Source: Geodermatophilus sp. DSM 44513 (GTDB lineage Bacteria > Actinomycetota > Actinomycetes > Mycobacteriales > Geodermatophilaceae). From it: a stretch of DNA of 64,000 nt. Position numbers and translations under genes: made by a program. The notes under the pieces were generated by a model, which saw only the letters and a list, made by a program, of their open reading frames with translations, was not told the DNA's origin and did not search any database. The DNA is taken from the NCBI RefSeq assembly GCF_032460525.1, contig NZ_CP135963.1, positions 3,658,001-3,722,000 on the forward strand, in the 5' to 3' direction. Shown here in pieces: positions 8,242-16,775 of the stretch; positions within the stretch are counted from its first letter, which is position 1, and the number at the start of each line of letters is the position of its first letter.

Positions 8242-9401
8242 CGGGCCGCCTCCGCGCGGGCCGCCGCGCCCAGCGCGCGGGCGAGCAGCTCCCGCTCGGC
8301 CTCGCTGGCCCCGACCCCGCCGCGGACGTGCGTGACGAACTCCCCGGCCACCTCCAGGTCGCTGCGGCCGCGCAGCCGCTCCCGGTAGCTGCGCCCGTCA
8401 CCTGCCCCGCCGCCGGACCACTCCAGGTGCACGCAGTGCGCGAACCGGGTCTGCAGCCGGCGCATCGGGTCGGCCGGGCGGACGGCGTCGGTGAGCCGGG
8501 CGGAGACGAAGTGCTCCTCGGCGCCGGCGTGCGCCGGGTCGTCCAGCAGGGCCTCCAGGGTGCCGGTGAGCACGGTCAGCGGGCGCGGCGTGGGCAGCGG
8601 CAGCGCCCGCACGCCGGCCAGCCCGGCGGCGTCGAGGTCGACCAGCCACACCTGTTTCTGCTGCCCGGCCTCGCCGAACGAGTAGGCCAGCGGGGAGCCG
8701 CTGTAGCGCAGCCGCGGGCTGATCGTCTGCGGGCGGTGCAGGTGCCCCAGCGCCACGTAGTCGACCCCGTCGAACACCGGCGCGGGCACCAGGTCGACGC
8801 CGCCCACGCAGATGTCGCGCTCGCTGTCGCTGGGCACGCCGCCACCGACGAAGGCGTGCGCCAGGACCACCGACCGCACGCCGGGACGGCGGGCGAGGTC
8901 CGCGCGCACCCGGTCCATCGCCGCGGTGAGCACCGCCTCGTGCGAGCGCGCAATGCCGGCTTCCCGCCCGCCCCCACCCAGCTCGTGCCGGGCGAGCTCG
9001 GGCTCGAGGTAGGGCAGCCCGTGGACCGCCACCTGCCCGTGCTCGTCGCGCAGCAGCACCGGCTCGTGGAGCCGGTCGGTCGCGGCCCGGACGTGCAGGC
9101 CGGCCGCGGAGAGCAGGCCGGAGAAGGTGCCCAGCCGGCGCGCGGAGTCGTGGTTGCCCGGGGTGAGCACCACCTGTGCCCCCGCCCGCAGCAGCCGGCC
9201 GACCACCCGGTCGAGCACGGCCGTCGCGTCCGCCGACGGCACCGCCCGGTCGTAGACGTCACCGGCCACGACCACGACGTCCACCGACTCGGCGACGACG
9301 GCGTCGGCCAGCCCGGACAGCACCGCCTCCTGCTCGCGCAGCAGGTCCGCGCCGTGCAGGGTGCGGCCGAGGTGCCAGTCCGAGGTGTGCAGCAGCCGCA
9401 T
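8238..9401 (-). CDS. sbcD: Exonuclease subunit SbcD
   Basis: SbcD is the Mre11-type metallophosphoesterase subunit of SbcCD. The 387-residue protein shows the successive metal-binding motifs HTSDWHLG, AGDVYDRAV, TPGNHDS, and the late GHLHRPQ, with a C-terminal capping domain that would contact SbcC. The ATG at 9399-9401 is preceded at the canonical 7-nt distance by TAGCTT, so the transcript is probably leaderless. It overlaps sbcC by 4 nt, which points to translational coupling and equal dosage of the two subunits. Confidence 0.95.
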   Translation of the reverse strand: MRLLHTSDWHLGRTLHGADLLREQEAVLSGLADAVVAESVDVVVVAGDVYDRAVPSADATAVLDRVVGRLLRAGAQVVLTPGNHDSARRLGTFSGLLSAAGLHVRAATDRLHEPVLLRDEHGQVAVHGLPYLEPELARHELGGGGREAGIARSHEAVLTAAMDRVRADLARRPGVRSVVLAHAFVGGGVPSDSERDICVGGVDLVPAPVFDGVDYVALGHLHRPQTISPRLRYSGSPLAYSFGEAGQQKQVWLVDLDAAGLAGVRALPLPTPRPLTVLTGTLEALLDDPAHAGAEEHFVSARLTDAVRPADPMRRLQTRFAHCVHLEWSGGGAGDGRSYRERLRGRSDLEVAGEFVTHVRGGVGASEAERELLARALGAAARAEAAR

Positions 9402-9408
9402 GGGCGCG

Positions 9409-9414
9409 AAGCTA
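9409..9414 (-). promoter_or_regulatory. Probable leaderless -10 box of sbcD
   Basis: TAGCTT on the reverse strand is exactly 7 nt from the sbcD ATG. It lies only 2 nt from the stop codon of the upstream acyltransferase gene, so the sbcDC promoter would overlap the end of that gene. Confidence 0.5.
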
Positions 9415-9416
9415 GG

Positions 9417-10793
9417 TCAGGGGGCCGACAGGACCGTGCGGGGGGCGCCCTCGGCGTCGGCCCGCACCCGGGGCACCGGCAGCACCGCGGAGGGCCCCAG
9501 CGCGACGGCGGTCCGGGCGGCGGCGGCCCGGGCGGGCCGGACGGCGGGGCGCCCCGCGGCGTCCCGGGGGGCCGGGACCCCCTGCCGGCGGTCGCCGCGG
9601 GCCCAGCGGCCCGGCCCGCGGTCGCGCAGCAACAGCCGGCTGGGCTCCTCGACGAAGCGGTGCAGCAGGTGGGCGAGGACGAGGGCGGCCAGCAGCAGGT
9701 GCGGGACGAGCAGCGCGGACAGCCCGGTGCCGGGCGCGATGGCCGGCCACCACTCCATGTGCGTCCAGGCGATCTCGAACAGCGGGATGTGCACGAGGTA
9801 GAGGCTGAAGGAGATCCGGCCACCGTGGACCAGCGCGTCCCGGGACAGCACCCGGCTCAGCCCCTGGGTGGACAGCGCGAGCGCCCCGACCAGGACGGGG
9901 AACAGCACGACGACGACCCCGCCGTGCTCGGCGGTGCCCTGACCGCGCCAGTGGCCCCACCAGAGCCCGACCAGGATCTCCACGACGGCGAGCACGGCGA
10001 CCCCGGCGGCGACCCGCTCGACGCGCGGGGTCACCCGGATCCGCCGCACCGCCAGGCAGGTGAGGGCGCCGGCCAGGAAGCCGCCACCGATGCGCACCAG
10101 CCAGCTCCAGGCGAAGTACGGGTCACCGGTGGAGTAGCAGGCGGCGGCGAAGGGGACCAGCACGGCGACGGCGAGGCCGCCGGTGACCACCGGCGGCAGG
10201 TCGCGCAGCCGCCACAGGAGCAGGACCAGCAGCGGGAAGCACACGTAGGCCAGCCACTCCGCGCTGATCGACCAGGCGGCGCCGACCCACGAGGAGCCGT
10301 CGAACGCGGGCTGGTGCCACAGCTGCACCATGGCCAGCTGCTCGAGCCAGCTGCCGACGGTGACGGTGGGCTGGGTGTTCTGCCAGACGAGGAAGCCGTC
10401 GGGAGCCCGGCTCGCCTTGTACAGCAGCCACCCGCCGAAGGCGGTGGTGACCAGCGCGTAGACCGGCCACACCCGGCAGATGCGGGCCCACCAGAACCCG
10501 ACCGCCGCGCGGGCCGCCGGTCGCGGGCCCAGCCGGTCGAGGTAGGTCAGCGTGATGACGAACCCGCTCAGCACGTAGAACAGGTCGACCCCGAGCGCGC
10601 CGGTCTTGACCAGGGGCGCCAGCGGCTCCCAGACCGCCCGGTAGGCGTCACCGGGGGTGAACCAGAAGTGGAAGACGACCACCCACAGGGCGGCGACGAT
10701 GCGCAGCCCGGTCAGGGCCCGGATCTCCCCCGACGGCGCCGGAGCGGGCGGCCCGCCGGCCGCGGACGACGGAGCGTGCGACGGACGCACCAC
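9417..10793 (-). CDS. Acyltransferase family 3 (OafA/YrhL-like) membrane protein
   Basis: This 458-residue integral membrane protein belongs to the acyltransferase-3 family, which O-acylates exported sugars, lipids or wall polymers. The N-terminal motif LTGLRIVAALWVVVFHFWF holds the conserved Arg and His, and about ten hydrophobic segments follow up to residue 390. The phrase SFSLYLVHIPLFE, a family hallmark, lies near residue 330. The last 65 residues are Arg/Ala/Pro-rich and cytoplasmic-looking. The start is a GTG at 10791-10793. The acceptor is unknown. It may relate to the neighbouring GtrA protein in surface glycan modification, but this is only an inference from position. Confidence 0.88.
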   Translation of the reverse strand: MVRPSHAPSSAAGGPPAPAPSGEIRALTGLRIVAALWVVVFHFWFTPGDAYRAVWEPLAPLVKTGALGVDLFYVLSGFVITLTYLDRLGPRPAARAAVGFWWARICRVWPVYALVTTAFGGWLLYKASRAPDGFLVWQNTQPTVTVGSWLEQLAMVQLWHQPAFDGSSWVGAAWSISAEWLAYVCFPLLVLLLWRLRDLPPVVTGGLAVAVLVPFAAACYSTGDPYFAWSWLVRIGGGFLAGALTCLAVRRIRVTPRVERVAAGVAVLAVVEILVGLWWGHWRGQGTAEHGGVVVVLFPVLVGALALSTQGLSRVLSRDALVHGGRISFSLYLVHIPLFEIAWTHMEWWPAIAPGTGLSALLVPHLLLAALVLAHLLHRFVEEPSRLLLRDRGPGRWARGDRRQGVPAPRDAAGRPAVRPARAAAARTAVALGPSAVLPVPRVRADAEGAPRTVLSAP

Positions 10794-10933
10794 GTGTCAC
10801 CACCAGTCATCAGGTCACTACTTCCTGTGTGCGACCTGAGCGTATGGGTCACGGGACGGTCACGTGCAGCCGAAGCCCGACGAAGACCGGCGCGGTCGGT
10901 GGGCAGGAGTCGACAGGCGTCGTCCCACCCGCC

Positions 10934-11500
10934 TCACCAGCCCCAGCCCGGTCCCCCGTCGTGCACCGACGGGACGCGCTCGCGCTCCCGCCGGTCGGCG
11001 TCCTCCTCGACCAGCAGGACCAGCAGCTGCTGGACCTCCTCGCTGCCGGGCACCCGCTCGAGCACCGTGGGCCCGCCGTCCCCCACCGTGTCGATGGTCA
11101 ACGTGCCCGAGCCGACCAGCCGCTGGCCGAGCGTCTGCCGGTAGGAGACGTCGGCGACACGCGACAGCGCGATGTCGCGGCCGCGGCGGCCGAGCACGCC
11201 CTCGCGCAGCAGCAGCCGGTGGGTGGTGAGGACGTAGTGCGTGGTGCGCCAGCGCAGCACCGGCCGCAGGACGGCGAGGAGGAGGACCAGCAGGGCCAGC
11301 CCCGCGACGGCCGCCCGCACGGTGCCCTGCGCGGGACTGGAGGGCACCAGCGCCGCGGCGTAGGAGGTGCCCCCGACGACGAGCAGCAGGACGAGCACCG
11401 GCCGCGCCAGGGTCAGCCAGTGCGGGTGCAGGTGCCGGAGGACCTCTTCGTCGTCGGCGAGCAGCTTGTCCGGGTACGGCACGCGGACAGGATGACCCAC
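10934..11500 (-). CDS. Membrane protein with bacterial PH domain (Rv3278c-like)
   Basis: The 188-residue protein has two adjacent membrane helices (about residues 30-52 and 62-84), then a bacterial PH-like (bPH2) domain, recognised by THYVLTTHRLLLREG and the basic GRRGRDIALSRVADV stretch. Its N terminus (PDKLLADDEEVLRHLHPHW) resembles my memory of Rv3278c, which also sits next to birA. The function of these small PH membrane proteins is not established. GTG at 11498-11500 is used; a second GTG 18 nt further in is possible. The 136-nt spacer between this gene and birA is filled by repeat copy A. Confidence 0.82.
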   Translation of the reverse strand: MGHPVRVPYPDKLLADDEEVLRHLHPHWLTLARPVLVLLLVVGGTSYAAALVPSSPAQGTVRAAVAGLALLVLLLAVLRPVLRWRTTHYVLTTHRLLLREGVLGRRGRDIALSRVADVSYRQTLGQRLVGSGTLTIDTVGDGGPTVLERVPGSEEVQQLLVLLVEEDADRRERERVPSVHDGGPGWGW

Positions 11501-11520
11501 CGCGACCCGTCCACCAGGTC

Positions 11521-11640
11521 ACCGCGCGGTGTCGTGACGAGTGGGGGGCCGGAGGTCCTCCGCGAGGAACGACGCAGGGCTCACCGCAGGTCGGGAACGG
11601 CTCTTGGCCGCGGTGTCGTCCGGCAGGACGACAGTGTCAC
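11521..11640 (-). repeat. Structured dispersed repeat, copy A
   Basis: Read on the reverse strand from 11640, this is one of three copies of a roughly 115-125 bp element. It begins GTGACACTGTCG and contains the birA stop codon (TGA at 11639-11637) in its first bases. A perfect 8-bp hairpin (TGTCGTCC/GGACGACA, loop TGCC) lies at 11633-11614. Further blocks shared with the other copies are GACACCGCGGCCA, a CCGTTCCCGA segment, and the 3' part around GAGGACCTCCGG and CCCACTCGTCACGAC. It fills the birA-PH gene spacer. Confidence 0.8.
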
Positions 11641-12458
11641 CGCACGTGTCGCACGTCCCCGCTGGCCAGCGCGACGGTGCCGGCCGCCGTCCGGACGACG
11701 AGCCGGCCGTCCCAGTCCACGGACTCCGCGATCCCCTCCAGCACCGACCCGTCCGGCAGCGTGGCCGCCACCGGGGACCCGACGGTCGAGGACCAGGCCA
11801 GGTAGTCGCGGGCCAGCCCGGTGAGGACCGGGTCGCCGAGGGCCGCCGTCCAGGGCAGGTAACGGCGCTCCAGACCGCGCAGGAAGCCGAGCAGCACCGC
11901 CGCCCGGTCCACCGGGTGACCCGCGGCCAGCGCCAGCGAGGTGGCGGTGTCCGGCAGCTCGTCGGCGCGGGTGGAGACGTTGAGGCCCACGCCCACCACC
12001 ACCGCGCCGCCGCCCACCTCGGCGAGGATCCCGGCCAGCTTGGCGCCGTCCGCGGCGAGCAGGTCGTTGGGCCACTTCAGCGAGGCCCGCACGCCGGGCA
12101 CCTCGCCCACGGCCTCGGCCAGCGCGACGCCGGTGAGCAGCGGCAGCCACCCGCGGCGGGCGGCGGGGACGTCGGGGCGCAGCAGCACCGACACGGTGAG
12201 CCCCGCGCCCGGCGGGGAGGTCCAGGTGCGGTCCAGCCGGCCCCGGCCGGTGACCTGGTGCTCGGCCACCAGCACCGTCCCCTCGGGGGCGTCGCCGGCC
12301 GCCGCGTCGAGCAGCGCGGCGTTGGTGGAGCCGATCTCGGCCACCACCTCCAGCGACCGCCACAGCCCGCTGCCGGAGGTCAGCGCGGCGGCCAGCGCCG
12401 GGGCGTCGAGCGGGGCCCGGGCCGGGTCGGAGGAGGCGGACGACGACGGTTCGGGCAC
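11637..12458 (-). CDS. birA: Biotin--[acetyl-CoA carboxylase] ligase BirA
   Basis: The enzyme makes biotinyl-AMP and transfers biotin to the AccA3 lysine encoded 6 kb away. The 273-residue protein is a class I ligase: it starts directly with the catalytic domain and lacks the N-terminal winged helix that makes E. coli BirA a repressor. Motifs include the substrate-contact EIGSTN, the biotinyl-AMP loop [15 protein letters not shown], and a small C-terminal SH3-like domain. The GTG start at 12456-12458 lies 20 bp from the divergent accD5 start, and both seem to be served by one symmetric -10 sequence. The stop codon lies in repeat copy A. Confidence 0.93.
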   Translation of the reverse strand: MPEPSSSASSDPARAPLDAPALAAALTSGSGLWRSLEVVAEIGSTNAALLDAAAGDAPEGTVLVAEHQVTGRGRLDRTWTSPPGAGLTVSVLLRPDVPAARRGWLPLLTGVALAEAVGEVPGVRASLKWPNDLLAADGAKLAGILAEVGGGAVVVGVGLNVSTRADELPDTATSLALAAGHPVDRAAVLLGFLRGLERRYLPWTAALGDPVLTGLARDYLAWSSTVGSPVAATLPDGSVLEGIAESVDWDGRLVVRTAAGTVALASGDVRHVR

Positions 12459-12463
12459 TCCCC

Positions 12464-12470
12464 TACGCTA
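12464..12470. promoter_or_regulatory. Shared bidirectional -10 core between birA and accD5
   Basis: The 20-bp spacer between the two start codons contains TACGCTA. Read forward it gives TACGCT, 9 nt before the accD5 GTG; read in reverse it gives TAGCGT, 6 nt before the birA GTG. Both fit TANNNT boxes of leaderless transcripts and overlap by five bases. There is no room for separate promoters with leaders. Confidence 0.55.
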
Positions 12471-12478
12471 CGGAACCT

Positions 12479-14104
12479 GTGACGGTGGCTGAACGGGCAA
12501 GCGCCGGGGACGACGTCCCCGCCGACCTCGACCTGCACACGACCGCCGGCAAGCTGGCCGACCTCGAGCGCCGCGTCGGGGAGGCCGCGCACGCCGGCTC
12601 CGAGCGGGCCGTGGACAAGCAGCACGCCGCGGGCAAGATGACCGCCCGGGAGCGGATCGAGGCGCTGCTGGACCCGGGGTCGTTCACCGAGCTCGACGCG
12701 TTCGCCCGCCACCGCTCGACCAGCTTCGGCATGGAGGCCCGCCGCCCCCTCGGCGACGGCGTCGTCACCGGCCACGGCACCGTCGACGGCCGCCCGGTGT
12801 GCGTCTTCTCCCAGGACGTCACCGTCTTCGGCGGCAGCCTCGGCGAGGTCTACGGCGAGAAGATCGTCAAGGTGCTCGACCTCGCCATGCGCACCGGCTG
12901 CCCGGTCGTCGGCATCAACGAGGGCGGCGGCGCGAGAATCCAGGAGGGCGTGGTCTCCCTCGGTCTGTACGCGGAGATCTTCCGGCGCAACGTGCACGCC
13001 TCCGGCGTCGTCCCGCAGATCTCCCTGGTCATGGGCGCCGCCGCCGGCGGGCACGTCTACTCCCCCGCGCTCACCGACTTCGTGGTCATGGTCGACGGCA
13101 CCAGCCAGATGTTCATCACCGGCCCGGACGTGGTGAAGACCGTCACCGGCGAGGACGTGACGCTGGAGGACCTCGGCGGCGCCCGCACGCACAACACCCG
13201 CTCCGGCGTCGCCCACCACCTGGCCGAGGACGAGGACGACGCGCTCGACTACGTCAAGGCGCTGCTGTCCCACCTGCCCAGCAACAACCTCGACCCGCTG
13301 CCGGTCGTCGAGGTGCCCCCGGCCGACACCACGGCCGACGGCGTCACCGACACCGACCGCGAGCTCGACACGTTCGTCCCGGACTCGGCCAACACGCCCT
13401 ACGACATGCACACCGTCATCGAGCACGTGCTCGACGACGGCGAGTTCCTCGAGGTGCAGGCGCTGTTCGCGCCGAACATCGTGGTCGGCTTCGGCCGGGT
13501 CGAGGGCCGGCCGGTCGGTGTGGTGGCCAACCAGCCCACCCAGTTCGCCGGCACGCTGGACATCGACGCCAGCGAGAAGGCGGCGCGGTTCGTGCGCACC
13601 TGCGACGCGTTCAACGTGCCGGTGCTGACCTTCGTCGACGTCCCCGGGTTCCTGCCGGGCACCTCGCAGGAGTGGGAGGGCATCATCCGCCGCGGCGCGA
13701 AGCTGATCTACGCCTACGCCGAGGCGACCGTCCCGAAGATCACCGTGATCACCCGCAAGGCCTACGGCGGCGCCTACGACGTCATGGGCTCCAAGCACCT
13801 CGGCGCAGACCTGAACCTCGCCTGGCCGACCGCGCAGATCGCCGTCATGGGCGCCCAGGGTGCGGTGAACATCCTGTACCGCCGCGAGCTGGCCGACGCC
13901 GAGGACCCCGACGCCCGCCGCGCCGAGCTGATCACCGAGTACGAGGACGCGCTGCTGTCGCCCTACGTCGCCGCCGACCGCGGGTACGTCGACCAGGTGA
14001 TCCGCCCCTCGCACACCCGCATCGAGGTCACCAAGGGGCTGCGCCTGCTGGCCAACAAGCGCCAGACGCTGCCCCCCAAGAAGCACGGGAACATCCCGCT
14101 GTGA
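12479..14104 (+). CDS. accD5: Acyl-/propionyl-CoA carboxylase beta subunit (AccD5 type)
   Basis: This carboxyltransferase subunit moves the carboxyl group from biotin on AccA3 to propionyl-CoA (and perhaps acetyl-CoA), giving methylmalonyl-CoA. The 541 residues show both crotonase-fold carboxyltransferase domains, with [16 protein letters not shown] in the N-terminal half and [16 protein letters not shown] in the C-terminal half, and the typical C-terminal end KKHGNIPL. Propionyl-CoA use is suggested by orthology to AccD5 and by the mutAB-meaB genes in the same window. The GTG start follows a TACGCT box by 9 nt. The stop overlaps the first accE start candidate as GTGA. Confidence 0.94.
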   Translation: MTVAERASAGDDVPADLDLHTTAGKLADLERRVGEAAHAGSERAVDKQHAAGKMTARERIEALLDPGSFTELDAFARHRSTSFGMEARRPLGDGVVTGHGTVDGRPVCVFSQDVTVFGGSLGEVYGEKIVKVLDLAMRTGCPVVGINEGGGARIQEGVVSLGLYAEIFRRNVHASGVVPQISLVMGAAAGGHVYSPALTDFVVMVDGTSQMFITGPDVVKTVTGEDVTLEDLGGARTHNTRSGVAHHLAEDEDDALDYVKALLSHLPSNNLDPLPVVEVPPADTTADGVTDTDRELDTFVPDSANTPYDMHTVIEHVLDDGEFLEVQALFAPNIVVGFGRVEGRPVGVVANQPTQFAGTLDIDASEKAARFVRTCDAFNVPVLTFVDVPGFLPGTSQEWEGIIRRGAKLIYAYAEATVPKITVITRKAYGGAYDVMGSKHLGADLNLAWPTAQIAVMGAQGAVNILYRRELADAEDPDARRAELITEYEDALLSPYVAADRGYVDQVIRPSHTRIEVTKGLRLLANKRQTLPPKKHGNIPL

Positions 14105-14226
14105 CGACGACATCGTCGTCCTCCGGACGACCACCGCAGCCAGGTGCCGTCCCCGAGCCGCGTGGAGCCCATCCGTCGTTCGATCGCGGAGACCCTCCGG
14201 GCCCCCACTCCTCACGACCCCACGAC
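14101..14226 (+). repeat. Structured dispersed repeat, copy B, inside the accD5-accE5 junction
   Basis: This forward copy starts at the accD5 stop (GTGACGACG) and runs about 126 bp. Its hairpin is GTCGTCC/GGACGAC at 14115-14131. It shares CCAGGTGCCGTCCCCGAG with copy C and the 3' block around GACCCTCCGGGCCC and CCCACTCCTCACGAC with copy A. The repeat is read through in frame, so it encodes the first 40 or so residues of the longest accE5 frame. Confidence 0.8.
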
Positions 14227-14445
14227 GAACTCGCGTCGGCACCTCCCCTCCTACGGGTCGTGCGGGGCGAACCCACCGCGGAGGAGCTGGCCGCGCTCAC
14301 CGTCGTCGTGGCCGCGCTGGCACAGCGGCGGCGCCCGCGGCGCCGGCCGGCACCCGTCGGGGCCTGGTCGTGGCCCGCGGACGGCCACCGCCGGCCGCTG
14401 CAGCCGGGGCCCGGTGGCTGGCGCGCCTCGGGGAGGACGGCATGA
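14101..14445 (+). CDS. accE5: Acyl-CoA carboxylase epsilon subunit
   Basis: The small epsilon subunit stabilises the AccA3-AccD5 complex in actinobacteria. The conserved core is [18 protein letters not shown] near the middle, followed by an Arg/Pro linker and a C-terminal Trp-containing tail (WSWPADG). With the GTG at 14101, which overlaps the accD5 stop, the protein has 114 residues. Its first 40 residues are encoded by repeat copy B and are Ser/Pro/Gly-rich. A start at the GTG of 14260 within VVRGEP would give 61 residues and skip the repeat. The coupled start is consistent with the open frame, but the real N terminus is uncertain. The stop overlaps maf as ATGA. Confidence 0.82.
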   Translation: MTTTSSSSGRPPQPGAVPEPRGAHPSFDRGDPPGPHSSRPHDELASAPPLLRVVRGEPTAEELAALTVVVAALAQRRRPRRRPAPVGAWSWPADGHRRPLQPGPGGWRASGRTA

Positions 14446-15050
14446 GCGTGGACCGCAGGCTGGTGCTGGCCTCGGCGTCCCCGGCCCGCCTGGCCCTCAT
14501 GCGCCAGGCCGGGCTGGCGCCGGAGGTCGTGGTCAGCCAGGTCGACGAGTCCAGCGTGCGCGCCGCGCGGGTCGGCGAGCAGGTCGCCCTGCTGGCCGCC
14601 GCCAAGGCCCGCGCGGTCGCCGAGCGGGAGACCGACGCGCTCGTCGTCGGCGCGGACTCGCTGCTGGAGTTCCGCGGGAAGCCGCTGGGCAAGCCGGCCG
14701 ACGTCCAGGACGCCCGGGACCGCTGGCAGCGGATGAGCGGCCGCAGCGGCGTGCTGCACACCGGGCAGGCGCTGTTCGACGTCCGGGACGGCCAGGTGGT
14801 CAGCCGCGACGTCGCCGTCGTCTCCACCACCGTGCACTTCGCCAGCCCGACGCCGGCGGAGGTCGAGGCCTACCTGGCGACCGGCGAGCCGCTGGCCGTG
14901 GCCGGCGCGTTCACCCTCGACGGGCTCGGCGCGCCGTTCGTCCGCCGGGTGGACGGCGACCCGGCGGCGGTCGTGGGGCTGTCGCTGGCCACCCTGCGCA
15001 CCCAGCTGGCCAAGCGGGGTCTGGCGATCACCGACCTCTGGCGCCGCTGA
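14442..15050 (+). CDS. maf: Maf-like nucleotide pyrophosphatase
   Basis: Maf proteins hydrolyse non-canonical or specific nucleoside triphosphates (dTTP, UTP or m7GTP) to monophosphates. The 202-residue protein begins with the hallmark LASASPARLALM, which binds the phosphates, and contains the acidic GADSLLEF and KPADVQDARD segments. The ATG overlaps the accE5 stop by 4 nt (ATGA). Maf follows accE5 in M. tuberculosis too, as I recall. The substrate class cannot be fixed from sequence alone. Confidence 0.93.
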   Translation: MSVDRRLVLASASPARLALMRQAGLAPEVVVSQVDESSVRAARVGEQVALLAAAKARAVAERETDALVVGADSLLEFRGKPLGKPADVQDARDRWQRMSGRSGVLHTGQALFDVRDGQVVSRDVAVVSTTVHFASPTPAEVEAYLATGEPLAVAGAFTLDGLGAPFVRRVDGDPAAVVGLSLATLRTQLAKRGLAITDLWRR

Positions 15051-15119
15051 GGTCACCACCGTCCCGACTGCCCCACGATCCGTTGCCCGCCGGTGAGCGC
15101 GCTGTGACCATCTGGTGCC

Positions 15120-16775
15120 GTGGGTGGGCCGGCCAGGACGTGGACCCACGTCCTCGTCGTCCTCGCGGTCGTGGCGGCGGTCACCGGACTGGTCCCCGGG
15201 ACCTCCCGGGCAGCCGGTCTGCAGGACCGGGTGGACGCTGCGGGCAGGTCGGCCGCGGGACAGGGCGTGACACTCGGCTTCGCCGTCCTCGACCGGTTGA
15301 CCGGGGAGTACGCCGACAACGGGCCGGCGGCGCACCAGCGGATCGAGTCGGCGTCGGTCGTCAAGGTGTTCATGGCCGACAGCCTGCTGCGCCGCCGCGA
15401 CCTCGGGCAGATCGTCCTCCGGCCGGCCGACCTGGACGCCCTGGGTCGCGTGCTCCGCTCGTCGGACGACGCCGCCGCCAACCGGTTCTGGAGCGGCTAC
15501 GGGGCCAACGGCCTGGTGAGCGACGTGATCGCGCGCTACGGGCTGGGCGAGACCGGGTTGACCTCCAACGTCCGGTACTGGGGCAACACCCTGATCACCG
15601 CCCATGACGTGGTCCGCTACTACGACGGCCTGCTCAGCGGCGCCGGCGGGCTGTCGGCCGGCAGCCGGGACTTCGTCCTGGACCAGCTGCGGCAGTCCAC
15701 CCCGCGCGGCACGGACGGCCACTGGCAGTGGTTCGGCCTGCGCGACGGGCTCCCCGGCGAGGGCGTCATCGCCCAGAAGCAGGGCTGGATGTGTTGCGTC
15801 AACGGGTCGGTGTACCGGCACTCCACCGGGGTCGTCGGGCCGGACGCGCGCTTCGTGGTCGCCGCGCTGGCCAGGGAGCCGTCGGTGCGGGGTGGCCCCC
15901 ACCTGGAGGCGGCGGTCACCGCAGCGGTGCGCCAGTCCTTCCCCGAGGGACACACCCCCCGGCTGACCGGCATCGACCAGGCCTGGCTGCGCACCGGCGG
16001 CCGGGGCGGGCGCCTGGGCCCGCCGGTGGCGCCCGAGGTGGGGACCGCCGGTGGCGCCGGTGCCTTCCGCTGGTACCAGCGGGGGGCGGTCTACTGGTCG
16101 CCGCCGACGGGCGCGCACTGGCTGGCTGGCGGCATCCTCGACGCCTGGGTCGCCCAGGGCTTCGAGACCGGCCGCCTGGGCTTCCCGGTCACCGACGAGG
16201 TCGCCCTGCCCGGCGGCGCCTTCTCCTGGTTCCAGCGCGGGGCGGTCTACTGGTCGCCGCCGACCGGCGCGCACTGGGTGACCGGCGGCATCCTCGACGC
16301 CTGGGTCGCCCAGGGCTTCGAGACCGGACCGCTCGGCTACCCGGTCACCGACGAGGTCGCCCTGCCCGGCGGCCGCGGCGCGTTCTCCTGGTTCCAGGGG
16401 GGCGCGGTCTACTGGTCGCCGTCCACCGGGGCACACTGGACGACCGGGGCCGTCCTCGACGCCTGGGTCGCCCAGGGCTTCGAGACCGGACCGCTCGGCC
16501 ACCCGGTCGGCGACCACGTCACGACCCCGGACGGCGCCTTCACCTGGTTCGAGGGGGGCGCGGTCTACTGGTCGCCGTCCACCGGGGCGCACCGGATCAC
16601 CGGGGCCGTCCTCGACGCCTGGGTCGCCCAGGGCTTCGAGACCGGACCGCTCGGCTACCCGACCAGCGACCCGTACCCGGTGCCGGGCGGGACCCGCACC
16701 GACTTCGAGGGCGGCAGCCTGGTCCTCGACGCGGACACCGACCGGGTGACGACGGTGTCCGGGCCCGCCGCATGA
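15120..16775 (+). CDS. Secreted beta-lactamase-fold serine hydrolase with four LGFP-type repeats
   Basis: The 551-residue exported protein has a signal peptide (about residues 1-31). Its N-terminal domain has the serine hydrolase motif SVVK (Ser79-Lys82), a plausible second motif SDD (115-117), and a KQGW near where a KTG would stand. The C-terminal 230 residues are four near-identical repeats of about 52 residues with VYWSP.TGAH and DAWVAQGFETGPLGYP, the LGFP pattern. LGFP repeats are known in wall proteins of mycolic-acid actinobacteria, where they are thought to bind wall glycan. The protein is probably a wall-bound penicillin-recognising or hydrolase-like protein; activity is uncertain because motif 3 is atypical. 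It is an insertion between maf and accA3. Confidence 0.82.
   Translation: MGGPARTWTHVLVVLAVVAAVTGLVPGTSRAAGLQDRVDAAGRSAAGQGVTLGFAVLDRLTGEYADNGPAAHQRIESASVVKVFMADSLLRRRDLGQIVLRPADLDALGRVLRSSDDAAANRFWSGYGANGLVSDVIARYGLGETGLTSNVRYWGNTLITAHDVVRYYDGLLSGAGGLSAGSRDFVLDQLRQSTPRGTDGHWQWFGLRDGLPGEGVIAQKQGWMCCVNGSVYRHSTGVVGPDARFVVAALAREPSVRGGPHLEAAVTAAVRQSFPEGHTPRLTGIDQAWLRTGGRGGRLGPPVAPEVGTAGGAGAFRWYQRGAVYWSPPTGAHWLAGGILDAWVAQGFETGRLGFPVTDEVALPGGAFSWFQRGAVYWSPPTGAHWVTGGILDAWVAQGFETGPLGYPVTDEVALPGGRGAFSWFQGGAVYWSPSTGAHWTTGAVLDAWVAQGFETGPLGHPVGDHVTTPDGAFTWFEGGAVYWSPSTGAHRITGAVLDAWVAQGFETGPLGYPTSDPYPVPGGTRTDFEGGSLVLDADTDRVTTVSGPAA
16065..16690 (+). repeat. Four recent tandem repeats of about 156-162 bp in the LGFP gene
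   Basis: The four LGFP units are also near identical in DNA. The stretch encoding DAWVAQGFETG is the same in every copy, as far as I can align by eye. This points to recent tandem amplification and possible copy-number variation between strains. Confidence 0.75.

Noticed and set aside
5302..8388. 1028-codon forward open frame antisense to sbcC
   Set aside because: It is a GC-bias shadow of an Ala-rich coiled-coil gene; its translation has no motif and is Gly/Ala/Arg-rich.
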